Under the pieces are notes generated by a model. That model did not search any database and had not been told where the DNA came from. It saw nothing but the letters and a program-made list of their open reading frames with translations. Made by a program: the position numbers and the translations under genes. Shown one piece after another: positions 8,869 through 18,619 of a stretch of DNA of 64,000 bases. Positions within the stretch are counted from its first letter, which is position 1. The number at the start of each line of letters is the position of its first letter. Origin of the DNA: a virus; the IMG/VR virus record IMGVR_UViG_3300024273_002055, positions 61,054 to 125,053 of that record, one strand, 5' to 3'.

Positions 8869-9845
8869 TACTTTCCGCTATACTTACTCCAATCTTCATC
8901 AAATCTCAAATCCCAACCTGACCTATGGTCTTTTTTGTAATTATTCAAGTCAGCAGTAGTATCTCTAACAAAACCATGAGCAGTACATAATATTTTATCT
9001 TTCACAGATATGTTAGTAATGTGATTTTTCTCAACAACAATAGCAGTTTTAATTGCAAAAGAAACGTTAACACCTTCTTTGGTTGCGTAAACCTTAGTTG
9101 AATTAGATAAAATTCCACCCATTCTAACGATTAAACTTGCTGCCTTAGTAATACCTTTACCTCCATATGGAGTAAGTGTGTTAGCTATAGTACCTTCGTA
9201 AGCATGGTTTACAATTAACAAACTTGCACTATAAGGGAAGTCAGCACGTTTAGTTGCTGAAATTTGCTTTTCAATAACTCTATGTATCTGCTGAGTTAAT
9301 ACTTTTGCAGTTTTCATTATTGCTCCATCAACCTCTTTTTCAATAGCCTCTCTTTCAGCTTTACTAACCACATTTCCTATAGAATCTATAATAACTAAAA
9401 TATCCGTAGGCAAATTACCTTCCCTTTGGTCTTTTAGCCTGTCTCTAACAAACTTTGTAATATCCTCAACCTCTTCAATAGAGTCTACATAAAGCATGTC
9501 TTCTTGAGTAATTCCCATCTCAAGAGCATGCCCCCAATTAAACTTCTTTTCAGTATTAATAAAAATTGGTAATATATCATTATCAATAGCTCCCTTAGCA
9601 GCTTCAAGTGCCAATGTTGACTTTCCTGAATCTGGATGTCCGTAAACCATAGTCACTCCATACATTGGAATACCAGGCAATTGTGTTGTATCTTGATAGG
9701 CTCTACTCAAGGGAATCCACTCATCTTCCTTGTATATAACCTCTTCTATGTCTAACTTTTGCTTATAATCACCTATAGAAAATGTATTTTTTGATTTCAC
9801 TTTTGGTGTGTCGTCTTTATCGATATTTATTTTTTCTTTTGCCAT
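8868..9845 (-). CDS. uvsX: UvsX-like RecA recombinase
   Basis: A 325-residue RecA-fold ATPase that should form filaments on ssDNA and drive strand exchange and recombination-dependent replication. Walker A is GHPDSGKST (69-77), FINTEKKFN (about 95-103) carries the catalytic Glu, and Walker B is ILVIIDSIGN (149-158). Later SLLIVNHAYEG and the glycine-rich YGGKGITKAAS match the L2 and DNA-contact region of UvsX/RecA. The length is slightly below T4 UvsX (391) because the C-terminal region is shorter. It sits between the ssDNA-binding protein and the exonuclease, a T4-like recombination cluster. Confidence 0.95.
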   Translation of the reverse strand: MAKEKINIDKDDTPKVKSKNTFSIGDYKQKLDIEEVIYKEDEWIPLSRAYQDTTQLPGIPMYGVTMVYGHPDSGKSTLALEAAKGAIDNDILPIFINTEKKFNWGHALEMGITQEDMLYVDSIEEVEDITKFVRDRLKDQREGNLPTDILVIIDSIGNVVSKAEREAIEKEVDGAIMKTAKVLTQQIHRVIEKQISATKRADFPYSASLLIVNHAYEGTIANTLTPYGGKGITKAASLIVRMGGILSNSTKVYATKEGVNVSFAIKTAIVVEKNHITNISVKDKILCTAHGFVRDTTADLNNYKKDHRSGWDLRFDEDWSKYSGK

Positions 9846-9875
9846 TTTTAAATGTTTTAATTATTATTAATTTTA

Positions 9876-10634
9876 TTAACCTTCAGTACTTGTTGGATTT
9901 ATTGACTTATCTAGTATTTTTTTTATAGCATCATAAGGCAGTTCTATAAAAACCTCATTAAGTGGCTTAACTAAACTTCTCAAAGTATTTGTCTTTTCAT
10001 CACTTGGCAGTCCATGAGCATCAGTCATTAAAGGAGACTTTACTGGCACTGGCATTAGATTCGCAGTGTCTGAGTCCATAGGGAAAGTTATGTTAATATC
10101 ATTACCCTGTGAAACGTGAGAGATGTCTCCATAATATTTGTTTTTGTAAAAACCTGCAATAGTATTTAGTAACGTTTTTGAGAAGCCCCACCACTTTGGA
10201 CCTTCATGCTCTTTACCTCTTATTATTACTGGTAAAAAGTGTCTTGTTTTAGCAATTTTTTTCTTCTTATCATCACTGTCTGGCTGCCCACTTAAATGTT
10301 CACAAATAGGACAAGGCCTACCATACATAGATGGACATACCACCATTTTAGATGTGCCAATGTTCCAATGAAAATCAATTTTTTGATACGCCTTACCTTC
10401 TAGGGGTGGCACAATCCTTAACTCATCACCTTCTTCTGGTAATTTTCCTTTTTTTGGATTATAAGTGACTTCTCTTAAGTCTACTTTTACTCGATTGTTT
10501 TTGTCAGTAAATGAGTTAGCCTCTTCTACATCGCTTAAAAACTGCTCAACATTCATCCCTTGACTTATGGGTTGCTGGCTTGAATTTGTTCCCTCAAATT
10601 CTTCATTTGAGGGAACAGTGCTTCCTTCGTTCAT
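9876..10634 (-). CDS. Single-stranded DNA-binding protein (gp32-like)
   Basis: A 252-residue gp32 homologue that should coat ssDNA at forks and recruit UvsX and helicase. The diagnostic zinc site is present in the T4 spacing style: H89 (FHW), C100, C108 and C111 (CPSMYGRPCPIC). An OB-fold core follows (residues about 70-210). The N-terminal 30 residues are polar and disordered. The C terminus lacks the long acidic tail of T4 gp32, so partner docking may differ. It has an unusually long leader (about 90 bases after a TATTTATA motif) with a small hairpin. T4 gp32 is known to regulate its own translation through its leader. Confidence 0.9.
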   Translation of the reverse strand: MNEGSTVPSNEEFEGTNSSQQPISQGMNVEQFLSDVEEANSFTDKNNRVKVDLREVTYNPKKGKLPEEGDELRIVPPLEGKAYQKIDFHWNIGTSKMVVCPSMYGRPCPICEHLSGQPDSDDKKKKIAKTRHFLPVIIRGKEHEGPKWWGFSKTLLNTIAGFYKNKYYGDISHVSQGNDINITFPMDSDTANLMPVPVKSPLMTDAHGLPSDEKTNTLRSLVKPLNEVFIELPYDAIKKILDKSINPTSTEG

Positions 10635-10700
10635 TTTTCTCTTTTTAAAGTTTTAATCAGTCTAAAATGCTATATCTAGCTTATTGATGACCGTGTAAAC

Positions 10701-10718
10701 AACTCTCTCTATAGAGTT
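10701..10718 (-). promoter_or_regulatory. Hairpin in the gp32-like leader
   Basis: AACTCT (10701-10706) pairs with AGAGTT (10713-10718) around a six-base loop, inside the predicted 5' leader of the ssDNA-binding protein gene. It has no T tract, so it is not a terminator. An operator or translational control role is inference. Confidence 0.3.
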
Positions 10719-10723
10719 CAGTT

Positions 10724-10730
10724 ATAAATA
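10724..10730 (-). promoter_or_regulatory. Putative phage promoter (TATTTAT) of the gp32-like gene
   Basis: TATTTAT within CTATTTATAAC on the coding strand, 89 bases before ATG 10634. This is the longest leader among such sites in the window. The 214-base gap 10635-10848 otherwise holds only the hairpin at 10701-10718. Confidence 0.4.
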
Positions 10731-10848
10731 GAAATTTTTTTATTTCTTGTGACAAAGAAAGGTAAAAAAATAGGAAAAAGCAACATATTTTACAACAAAA
10801 TAAATTCACTTTTCAACATTATACACTTTGTGTTGATAACAAGTGTTT

Positions 10849-12480
10849 TTATAGACATTCCATATAGTTTTTTCCAGAAGACAAATCTACATCAAACGTC
10901 ATATCGTTATATTTAGAAAGTATTTTTGTAATATCATTAATAGAATTATAATCATCTGGGTGTATGTCCATAACAAATGAATCATGAACTTGAAACATAA
11001 ATGAAGATTTGCTATTTTTTAGCCAAACCTTTAGTTCCTGTATCTTGTCCACAACTATTTCTGTAGCCGTTGATTGTACATAATTATTAAATGCTGCATA
11101 AGACTTATTTGGCTTAATTAATGTTCCAAATGGATTTATTATATAACCCAACTCCTTATATACATTGTTTATATATTCAGAAGTTGTCAATATTGGAGAT
11201 AAAAAATTCTTAACATTAGCTAAAGACTTTTCTACATCAGAATTTTCTACTTTTGAAATTATACTCTTTATTAACTTATCACCCCCTCCGTACAGAATGG
11301 CATGGTTTACATCTTTGGCAACTTTTCTATGACTTTTAGTAATTTCCACATCTCCAAACATTGCTTTAGCGGCATTGTAATGTAAGTCTGAATTCATATT
11401 CTCTAATATAAATCCCTCGTCCCTAGATAAATACATTGAAAGCCTAGTTTCAAAAGATTTATAATCAAAAACTATAATAGTACCATCTTTATATCTAGAT
11501 ATAATTTGATTTCGAATAACGCTATCCTTAGGTAACATTTGTGGATTAAAAGAATCTACACAATTAATACGTCCTGTTATAGTTCTTTTGTCAGAATATC
11601 TTAACATTAAATATTTCTTTCCATTATCCCAAGTACTCCTAACTCCATTAGGCACTTTGAAATTAGAGTCAAAATATATTTTATTAGTAGATAGCCAAGA
11701 AGTTACTTTATCTTTTACGGTCTGCCTCATGCATGAGTTTAACTCATCTTTTGTAACTTCATGATTGTCTCTTATTATTTTCATTAAAACAGGTATATTT
11801 CTATACATATTTCTTCCTAAAAACATCCTATTAAAATCTTTTGGTTCTATATAGTGTGAATATTTAGACCAAAATATATTTTCAGTTGTCATAACATCTC
11901 TCAATTGGTCTATATATACATATTTTACAGAATTATAATAGCTAAACAAAGTGCATTCAACTTTATTTATAAGTCCTGTTAATATTTTTTTAGAATCTTT
12001 ACCAACAAAATCTAAACTAGCTATACTTATAGCGTAAGTATCTGATTCATTGTGAATGTAGCACACATTTTTATGAAAATAAATAAAAGACCTTGATTTC
12101 TTGTTGATGTTTTTTAAAAAAAAATCTCTCAAATCCCCATCTACTATAGAATCGTAGGATATGGGTTTTTTGTGAAAAAATTTCTTTATAGAATATTCCA
12201 AGAAAGACTTTATGTCAGATTTATTTTTTTCTTCTTTTTCTGTCAAACTAAAAGTCCAAAACAGATTATCGCTTATTTTGCCAGATAAAATGGACTGCTC
12301 TGGATACATTTCTTTAACCTTATTCCATCCCAATATTAGTGTTGGAACTATAATTTCAGAATTTGGGTCTATACAGTCTATTACATCTAATGCGAACTCA
12401 CCATAATGAGTATTTATGTAATCTGAATCATCTGATGAATAAGGAAGTATTTTGCAAATCTTTATTAAATTATGGAGCAT
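10849..12480 (-). CDS. Family A DNA polymerase (Pol I-like), polymerase domain only
   Basis: A 543-residue polymerase. Motif A is VFDYKSFETRLSMYLSRDE with catalytic D339, motif B is RKVAKDVNHAILYGGG (about 388-403), and motif C is FQVHDSFVMDI with D500. TGRINCVDSFNPQMLP is the usual palm/thumb segment before motif A. The N-terminal 250 residues show no recognisable 3'-5' exonuclease motifs (no DxE) and no 5' nuclease. Proofreading is therefore absent or degenerate here, while a DnaQ-type exonuclease is fused to the other polymerase of this phage. Gap filling, repair, or an auxiliary replicase role are all possible. A TATTTAT motif lies 23 bases upstream of ATG 12480. Confidence 0.9.
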   Translation of the reverse strand: MLHNLIKICKILPYSSDDSDYINTHYGEFALDVIDCIDPNSEIIVPTLILGWNKVKEMYPEQSILSGKISDNLFWTFSLTEKEEKNKSDIKSFLEYSIKKFFHKKPISYDSIVDGDLRDFFLKNINKKSRSFIYFHKNVCYIHNESDTYAISIASLDFVGKDSKKILTGLINKVECTLFSYYNSVKYVYIDQLRDVMTTENIFWSKYSHYIEPKDFNRMFLGRNMYRNIPVLMKIIRDNHEVTKDELNSCMRQTVKDKVTSWLSTNKIYFDSNFKVPNGVRSTWDNGKKYLMLRYSDKRTITGRINCVDSFNPQMLPKDSVIRNQIISRYKDGTIIVFDYKSFETRLSMYLSRDEGFILENMNSDLHYNAAKAMFGDVEITKSHRKVAKDVNHAILYGGGDKLIKSIISKVENSDVEKSLANVKNFLSPILTTSEYINNVYKELGYIINPFGTLIKPNKSYAAFNNYVQSTATEIVVDKIQELKVWLKNSKSSFMFQVHDSFVMDIHPDDYNSINDITKILSKYNDMTFDVDLSSGKNYMECL

Positions 12481-12503
12481 GTGACAAATGTATAACTTTT
12501 TTT

Positions 12504-12510
12504 ATAAATA
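12504..12510 (-). promoter_or_regulatory. Putative phage promoter (TATTTAT)
   Basis: TATTTATTTATA on the coding strand, 23 bases before the family A polymerase start. Confidence 0.35.
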
Positions 12511-12555
12511 AATAAGTTTGTATTCATTTGTTTTTTAAATATAAAAATGAATAAT

Positions 12556-15500
12556 TTATATTCTTACGTATGGGCCATCTCTAGCCCCAGAATCATAAAG
12601 AGCTTTTAGCTGTGTTGTTGACCTTCCAAATCTCATTTCATAATGAGGCTTGTCCGTAAAGGATTTCCAGTCTCCACCCCATTCAAAACCTATAGACTTT
12701 CCCAACCTTGCTATCTGTGCTTCATTTGGACTGTTATATAAAGCTTTACCATCCTTTATCTCTACTGCATCAATGGCCAAACCATAGTTGTGCAAACTTG
12801 ACCCAGCTCTAGCATAAGTTACTATAGGTCCAGACGTAGTTCTTCCTGAGTCGTACAATTTTGTCTGCTCCTCAAAAGTTCTTAAAGCTGATGTAACTCT
12901 AAGTTTTACTCCAAGTTCTTTTTCAGCACGTATTATAAACTCAGTCACTTTTGCTCTTATTTTTGGATGTAAAGTCTTTATTCTTTTATCTGTATACCTT
13001 GTGTCCCAAGTCGACCTTCCTGCATAAGAAGAGCTTGAAGAGCTTCCGTCTGTAGCACTTGAAGAGCTTCCGCCTGTATCACTTGAAGTGCCATCTGAAC
13101 CACCTGAACTCGAACTTCCATCGCCAGCGTTAGAATTTTTTTCTACCATTATTGTAACTCCTTTATTGGCAAAGTTTTTATTTATATATTCAAGAAATGC
13201 TGGGGCTCTGCTTTGAGCCTTTCTCATACCTCCAAGCGGGTCTTCTGGGCTCAACTTATGTTTTACGTTTGCCACAGTTTTACCTGGACCTGTGTTACAG
13301 TGATAGTAAAAGAATACTGCATTTTTTAAATCTGGGAATGTGACGCCATTATCAGGGCACCCATAACCATCCAGTCTACTTGTGTATCCTTTGGACTTAG
13401 TTCCAAATTTTGTAGTTTTTCTTCTACCATCAAAAAATCCAACTAAAGCGGCGGTAGCAACATCCTCTTCCAACATTCTTTCAGGATTTTTAACAAGGTC
13501 AACGCCTGAGTTTTTAGAGGCTTTTTCGTAACCAGATTTAAATGTTATTTGATTGTAACCTCTTCCTCTATATTTCCAACCATCTCCTTCCTTGGTGTTT
13601 CCATATCCATTTGACCTTACTCCAACTGGCTTTTGTGTATATACAATATTAGCAATCTTTTCTTGATACTTATCTGAATCTGCTTTCTTTGTTTTTGGAT
13701 TAACAAAACCGTTTGCTACAGGGTCATTCTTTTTGAAGTAACTCCATACTTCTGGTAACCTTGATGCGCTATAAAGAAAACCTTCTGACTTTAAATCAAA
13801 ACTACTTTCTTTACTACATATAGACAATACTGCTGCTATGGAAAAATTACTTGTAATACCTTTTTTTACACACTCTAGTATAATTTTATTTATTCTTCGT
13901 TTTTTATCCTTATTACCTAAATATCCAGCAACTGTTTTTGAACCCTTATCAGTTCCAGTTATTGCATAGTTGCCGCCGTCGCCTCCTCCGCCGCTAGCCA
14001 CGCCACCATCTCTGCCTTCACTATTTGCTAATTCATCTAACGTTGCCTGTTCTTTAGCTGACAACTTAACCTCCCCTTCAAGCGGAGCCTCTTTAACAAA
14101 ACCTGCAGCATCCTCAAAGTCTTGAAGAGTTACTGGCAATACTCCACCATAACTATTTCCTCCATATCTCATTTTTATTCCGCTCAAGTCAGTTGTCATA
14201 TCATTAGGACTAATTTTGTGAGTTACTTTAATAATTTGATAAAGACCAGTAAAAAGAGTGTGATTTTCTAAAAAGAAAAACTGAAGTGGAGATATTTGGG
14301 CATTGCCCATAGTTTCCACGCCAGCCTTATAGCTTCTACCTTCAAAAACAGACAACAAACTACAGTCAGTAGTTACAGTTTTGTTTTTGTTGTCATTATC
14401 AACAATTGCCTGTAAATTTACTATACTTTCAGCTGTAACTTTATTTTCATCAGTACTAACTTGTACATTTTTAATTATTTTATTTGTTGGGTCTCCAAAA
14501 GCAACTGGAAACGCTTGTACTTCAAACGTTCTCAAATCCTTAGCAGCAGACTGCTTCTTTTCTGTATCATTAGCTACTAAGGTTCTACTTTCTGGTGTGG
14601 GCTGAAACATTACTTGGAAAAAATTTCCTATTTGTGGACCCATCATTTCTTGAGGAGAGAAAATGTCAGTTATTTTATCATATCTTGCATTGCCACATAT
14701 GGGAAAAAACATAAAATTGTTCTTAGTACAAAGCTGCTGAAACATGTTTAAAGATGTTGTGTTTGCTTTTGCTCCATAAAGTGGCGCTAAGCTAATTAGA
14801 GCATCTTTAACTCTAACGTCACTAGCTCCAATAGCCTGAAGTGGATAATCATACCTAAAGCCGCCGCCAAGAACGCTTCCAGAACTCCTCTCTCTTGAGC
14901 TAGGAGTTTCTGAACTAGGGTTTGTCTGCCCATATGCTTTTTGAAGCTCTATTGCTACGTTTGGCGTTAACGTTTTAGGGTTGTTTACTTGATTTATTCT
15001 ACTTCCGTCTGGTCTTCCTCCCAATATTTGCCACTGATGAAATAGAGTGTGCATTTGTTTGTATATCAAGTCTTCATGCTCACCAGCCTTACCTAATATT
15101 TGTCCAAAAACCTTATCTACTTCATCTTGTATTTTCTGTATTTTAGGCAATAATCCCGATACTAGTTTTCTCAAAAAACACATAGCCATTTGACTAAATT
15201 CTCCTTCATCTTTTTCGCGATTTACACGGCGTGTGCCGAAGGTGGCCCCAACTGGAAGATAATTACCACCAGCATGTATACCTCCTGCTAATGGAATTAA
15301 ATTAGCCTCACCTTCGGGAATCGATGGATATTGAGCATATGGAGCAATAATTACTGGGTTGTTGTCTATGTTACGATAGTTTCCAGTTGCCCCTCCAGTT
15401 GAGCCCGCTTCCAAGCCTCGGGTTGGCCCAAAATATTGCCCCCAAGTAAAAAATGTAGGGTCATAAAGAAAGGACCTGCCACTTGTAAAATCTACACTTG

Positions 15501-18201
15501 ATGCTTTTTTATAGTCATACATCGTATACGCAATTCCACCACCCTCTTCTTCAGAGGTGTTACCCCAGAGGAGACCATCTTTACCGCCTGAGTAACCTGC
15601 TAATCTTTTGTTAAAAAATAACATAAATTCATTTAAGACTTTCGGTCCATCAGGCTCTTGCCTATTTTCTGGAACCTTTGTAGAATCTAGTGTCACAATA
15701 CTAGCCACATCGTTTTCTACCTGTTCATTTTCTTCTTTTTCAGCATCCTCATCCTCATCGCCTGATGGTGTTGGTGTTAATCCAGGATTTTCTAATGCGC
15801 CCCCCACTCTTGAAACGTCTCCAGCATCACTGAAGACAACATATTCTACATTGTTACCTACGCCATAAGCCCCATATCCCAAAGGGTCATCAGTTGATGG
15901 TCCAGTGTGTGCAAATACAGCACCATTCATACCTACCCAAGTACCTAAACTAGTGTCAAAATCTAACCCATTACCCCAGGTTGGAGGAATCTTTACAGAT
16001 TCATTTTCTTTGTCTCCTCTTTTATTTAAAACTCTAGTCTTAGTCGTTTGTCCAAAAAAAGCTTTCTCGGGACCAATTAAATTTCCCATAAATTGCTCAA
16101 ATGTATAAGCAATCATTCCTGCATTCTTTAGTTCTCTGCCAATTTCATTTGTTGTTGAAATCTCATTAAGTTTTTCGTCATATGCAGAACCAAATATTGG
16201 TACCAAAACTGGTTCAAAATCTCTCTTGTCAGGCCAGAAACCTCTGACCCCTCTTATAACAGACTTTGCCACAGGCGATGTAGCCAAAGACTCTAGCCCA
16301 GGATTGATTACAAAAACAGTCTTCATTACTCCATAGAAGCCAAAGTTCCAACCTTTTACGACAGAAACATCACCATCCGAACTTGTTATCCAAGATTTAA
16401 TAATAGTACAAAACTCTTTTAACTTTTGTAATCCATCAGTATCCAAACTCGCTAAAACAACATCTGTAATGTTTGCCAAATCTGCACTTGCGAGACTTCT
16501 TATTTTGTCAAAATCTCTATTTTTTTTGTAATCACCAAAATAAAATCTAGTATCACCATTAGGCTCTAAATTACCAGGATATGCAGGGGCGAAGCTCTGC
16601 GTTAAAAAGCCTACTATACCAGACCTTTTAATAATTATAGATGCTATCATAGACCAATCATTCTGACCCAAGTAAGGATTGTCTGTGCCAATTTCCATAT
16701 TATTTATAATATGTTTTATTGACTTGTCAGTCCCTTCTTGAGCCTCTTTTTGCAAAGCTCTATTTTCAGCAATACCAAAACTTATAGCTGTAATAAAGTT
16801 ATTTACAAAATTAAGTTCATAATCAACAATATTCAATGATTCATTTCTGTCTGGGATTTGGTTTCCCAAATCTTTCTTACCATTTTTAGACTCTTCAAAT
16901 ATCATAGGATAATACCTGCCTATAGTTGTGCTTTCTTCTGCTTTATTTCTTGCATCTACACTGTTAAGATATCCCTGCTCTCCAGCGTCTATTATATATC
17001 CCATTATATAAGCCGTATCTCTAGCTATTCTAGAGAAAACTTCAGAAATAGTTAACTTTTTTAGCTCGTCTTTATTTTCTTTGTATAAATTGGCTTTTAT
17101 AGTATTGTTTACTATTTCAAGATTAGCGTCTATTAAAGGGATTATAGATTTTGCTTTCTGTTTTAATTTATCTAGCTCTTCAGGGGTGGGGGTGGAGCCA
17201 AACTTAGGCAAGCCGTCAATTGATTTCCCGAAAAAGCCTTCTGGCTCTCCGCTTGGGATGGAATATAATTGGACTTTAAAATTTTCTGTTTGACGCATAT
17301 TAGGACTAAGCCCTCTTAATGCAGGAATCAATATTTCTTCAGTCTCTCGATAAGCATTGTCAGACGGTTTTGTAACTTTTATTTGCGTAAATCCAGGAAT
17401 CTCACCACGACCCGGCACTTTGCTTGATATAATATTTTCACCTCCATCGGGGTTAAAAGTTAAGGAGCCACTTACTATTCCTGTAATAGGGTCTCTTTTC
17501 AACAGCTCCAACTTACTAACTATTTCATCATATTCTTTAGTTAAATTATCAGTTTCTACCTCTATAGATTTACCAATGTACATTAAGTCAACAATACTTT
17601 CTGTGGCTTCTTGATATTCTTTAGTGTCTTTTCCTATAGTAGGGTCTAGCCTATCAGCTCTCAATTTTTTTGCAGCATACAAATATAAAAATGGTATGTC
17701 TGCAAACATTCCCCACTGATTAGGGACAAAAGTCGCTTTTATAGTATAACTTCCATCATCTGAATTATATTGAGTAGATGTAGTTTTCATATTTAAAAGC
17801 CAAGTTACAGGAGCGCCTAAATACCCTTTAAATGTAAACAAAAACTTAGGTGGAGGCCACTGAAAAAGTGCAGCATAACTGATTCCATCAGCCTCTGCTC
17901 CATAATTTTCTCCAAATACTGTTTTTCCAAACACATCCTTAAATTCTATTTCTACAATAGGTTGAAGCGATGTGTTTGTTTCAACTTTTACGTTAGTAAT
18001 TCCAAAACCTACCTGCTCTCTAAAAAAACCTGTCTTAAAAGTGGGAAAGCCCGTAAAGTCCTCAACAGAATTAACTATCAAACCAGTGTCTGGGTCTGTT
18101 GTTACCTTTCCCTCATTACTTATTGTAGTCAAACGAACGTCTAAATATAAATCTTTCTCGTTAAACTGTAATTCAGATATATTTTCTGGTATTACTGGCA
18201 T
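12556..18201 (-). CDS. Giant baseplate protein with GH19-like and M15 peptidase domains
   Basis: A 1881-residue protein, probably the baseplate hub and cell-puncturing component. Residues 1 to about 1430 are beta-rich and of unknown fold. Residues about 1440-1680 resemble a GH19 chitinase/lysozyme: ICSKESSFD holds the likely catalytic Glu, and GWKYRGRGYNQITFKSGYE is the hallmark substrate-cleft segment. A serine/glycine linker (about 1685-1725, SSSSGGSDGTSS-like) leads to a D,D- or L,D-carboxypeptidase of family M15/VanY. Its LRVTSALRTFEEQ, SSLHNYGLAIDA and DKPHYEM provide the zinc ligands (His, Asp, His). Together these would cut glycan strands and stem peptides during DNA entry. It is 12 bases downstream of the LysM-like gene, in one operon. 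No second endolysin gene is seen in the window, so late lysis may use another gene. Confidence 0.9.
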   Translation of the reverse strand: MPVIPENISELQFNEKDLYLDVRLTTISNEGKVTTDPDTGLIVNSVEDFTGFPTFKTGFFREQVGFGITNVKVETNTSLQPIVEIEFKDVFGKTVFGENYGAEADGISYAALFQWPPPKFLFTFKGYLGAPVTWLLNMKTTSTQYNSDDGSYTIKATFVPNQWGMFADIPFLYLYAAKKLRADRLDPTIGKDTKEYQEATESIVDLMYIGKSIEVETDNLTKEYDEIVSKLELLKRDPITGIVSGSLTFNPDGGENIISSKVPGRGEIPGFTQIKVTKPSDNAYRETEEILIPALRGLSPNMRQTENFKVQLYSIPSGEPEGFFGKSIDGLPKFGSTPTPEELDKLKQKAKSIIPLIDANLEIVNNTIKANLYKENKDELKKLTISEVFSRIARDTAYIMGYIIDAGEQGYLNSVDARNKAEESTTIGRYYPMIFEESKNGKKDLGNQIPDRNESLNIVDYELNFVNNFITAISFGIAENRALQKEAQEGTDKSIKHIINNMEIGTDNPYLGQNDWSMIASIIIKRSGIVGFLTQSFAPAYPGNLEPNGDTRFYFGDYKKNRDFDKIRSLASADLANITDVVLASLDTDGLQKLKEFCTIIKSWITSSDGDVSVVKGWNFGFYGVMKTVFVINPGLESLATSPVAKSVIRGVRGFWPDKRDFEPVLVPIFGSAYDEKLNEISTTNEIGRELKNAGMIAYTFEQFMGNLIGPEKAFFGQTTKTRVLNKRGDKENESVKIPPTWGNGLDFDTSLGTWVGMNGAVFAHTGPSTDDPLGYGAYGVGNNVEYVVFSDAGDVSRVGGALENPGLTPTPSGDEDEDAEKEENEQVENDVASIVTLDSTKVPENRQEPDGPKVLNEFMLFFNKRLAGYSGGKDGLLWGNTSEEEGGGIAYTMYDYKKASSVDFTSGRSFLYDPTFFTWGQYFGPTRGLEAGSTGGATGNYRNIDNNPVIIAPYAQYPSIPEGEANLIPLAGGIHAGGNYLPVGATFGTRRVNREKDEGEFSQMAMCFLRKLVSGLLPKIQKIQDEVDKVFGQILGKAGEHEDLIYKQMHTLFHQWQILGGRPDGSRINQVNNPKTLTPNVAIELQKAYGQTNPSSETPSSRERSSGSVLGGGFRYDYPLQAIGASDVRVKDALISLAPLYGAKANTTSLNMFQQLCTKNNFMFFPICGNARYDKITDIFSPQEMMGPQIGNFFQVMFQPTPESRTLVANDTEKKQSAAKDLRTFEVQAFPVAFGDPTNKIIKNVQVSTDENKVTAESIVNLQAIVDNDNKNKTVTTDCSLLSVFEGRSYKAGVETMGNAQISPLQFFFLENHTLFTGLYQIIKVTHKISPNDMTTDLSGIKMRYGGNSYGGVLPVTLQDFEDAAGFVKEAPLEGEVKLSAKEQATLDELANSEGRDGGVASGGGGDGGNYAITGTDKGSKTVAGYLGNKDKKRRINKIILECVKKGITSNFSIAAVLSICSKESSFDLKSEGFLYSASRLPEVWSYFKKNDPVANGFVNPKTKKADSDKYQEKIANIVYTQKPVGVRSNGYGNTKEGDGWKYRGRGYNQITFKSGYEKASKNSGVDLVKNPERMLEEDVATAALVGFFDGRRKTTKFGTKSKGYTSRLDGYGCPDNGVTFPDLKNAVFFYYHCNTGPGKTVANVKHKLSPEDPLGGMRKAQSRAPAFLEYINKNFANKGVTIMVEKNSNAGDGSSSSGGSDGTSSDTGGSSSSATDGSSSSSSYAGRSTWDTRYTDKRIKTLHPKIRAKVTEFIIRAEKELGVKLRVTSALRTFEEQTKLYDSGRTTSGPIVTYARAGSSLHNYGLAIDAVEIKDGKALYNSPNEAQIARLGKSIGFEWGGDWKSFTDKPHYEMRFGRSTTQLKALYDSGARDGPYVRI

Positions 18202-18213
18202 TTTTATATATAT

Positions 18214-18525
18214 TTAATTTTTTAACTTTTTTCTTAACATTTTACCTTCCACTTCAGTCAAAACCTCTCTCAAGGGTAATGGCACTCTAACAACTGTATC
18301 TTTGGGTATGTCAAATTCCATGAAATATTCTGGGTTTGCCAATAAAATAAGCCAACCATAAGTATCATCTTCATAAACTTCTGCAGAAATCCTATCTAAT
18401 CTAGTCTTATCAGAATTATAAACCCTAAATACATCAGTATTTCTTTCGTTTATTTTTATAGGAGGCATTATGTCTGTGCCCTTACCATTTTTTTTTCTCA
18501 ATAACTTATATCTATCTTTTCCCAT
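18214..18525 (-). CDS. Baseplate protein, LysM / gp53 or tail protein X-like
   Basis: A 103-residue protein. The segment RISAEVYEDDTYGWLILLANPE then FDIPKDTVVRVPLP follows the pattern of phage LysM-like baseplate proteins (T4 gp53, P2 gpX): a short helix, the YGW-LI-AN motif, and a terminal strand reading V-R-P. The family bridges hub and wedge. It lies immediately upstream of the giant baseplate protein and shares its promoter. An extended ATATTTATTATAGTA element lies 22 bases before the ATG. Confidence 0.7.
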   Translation of the reverse strand: MGKDRYKLLRKKNGKGTDIMPPIKINERNTDVFRVYNSDKTRLDRISAEVYEDDTYGWLILLANPEYFMEFDIPKDTVVRVPLPLREVLTEVEGKMLRKKLKN

Positions 18526-18547
18526 AATAAATTAAATGTATACTATA

Positions 18548-18554
18548 ATAAATA
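18548..18554 (-). promoter_or_regulatory. Putative phage promoter (TATTTAT)
   Basis: TATTTAT, 22 bases before ATG 18525, in the 15-mer ATATTTATTATAGTA that is identical to the one at 2441-2455. Confidence 0.5.
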
Positions 18555-18619
18555 TTATTAGTTATTTTTTACAGTGCGATAAAAATAATGTAAAAAATAA
18601 AAATGTAAAGAGAAGTTAA

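Noticed and set aside
12485-12492. TACATTTG as a host-type -7 box before the family A polymerase
   Set aside because: It lies only 4 bases before the ATG and has no -33 partner at the right distance.
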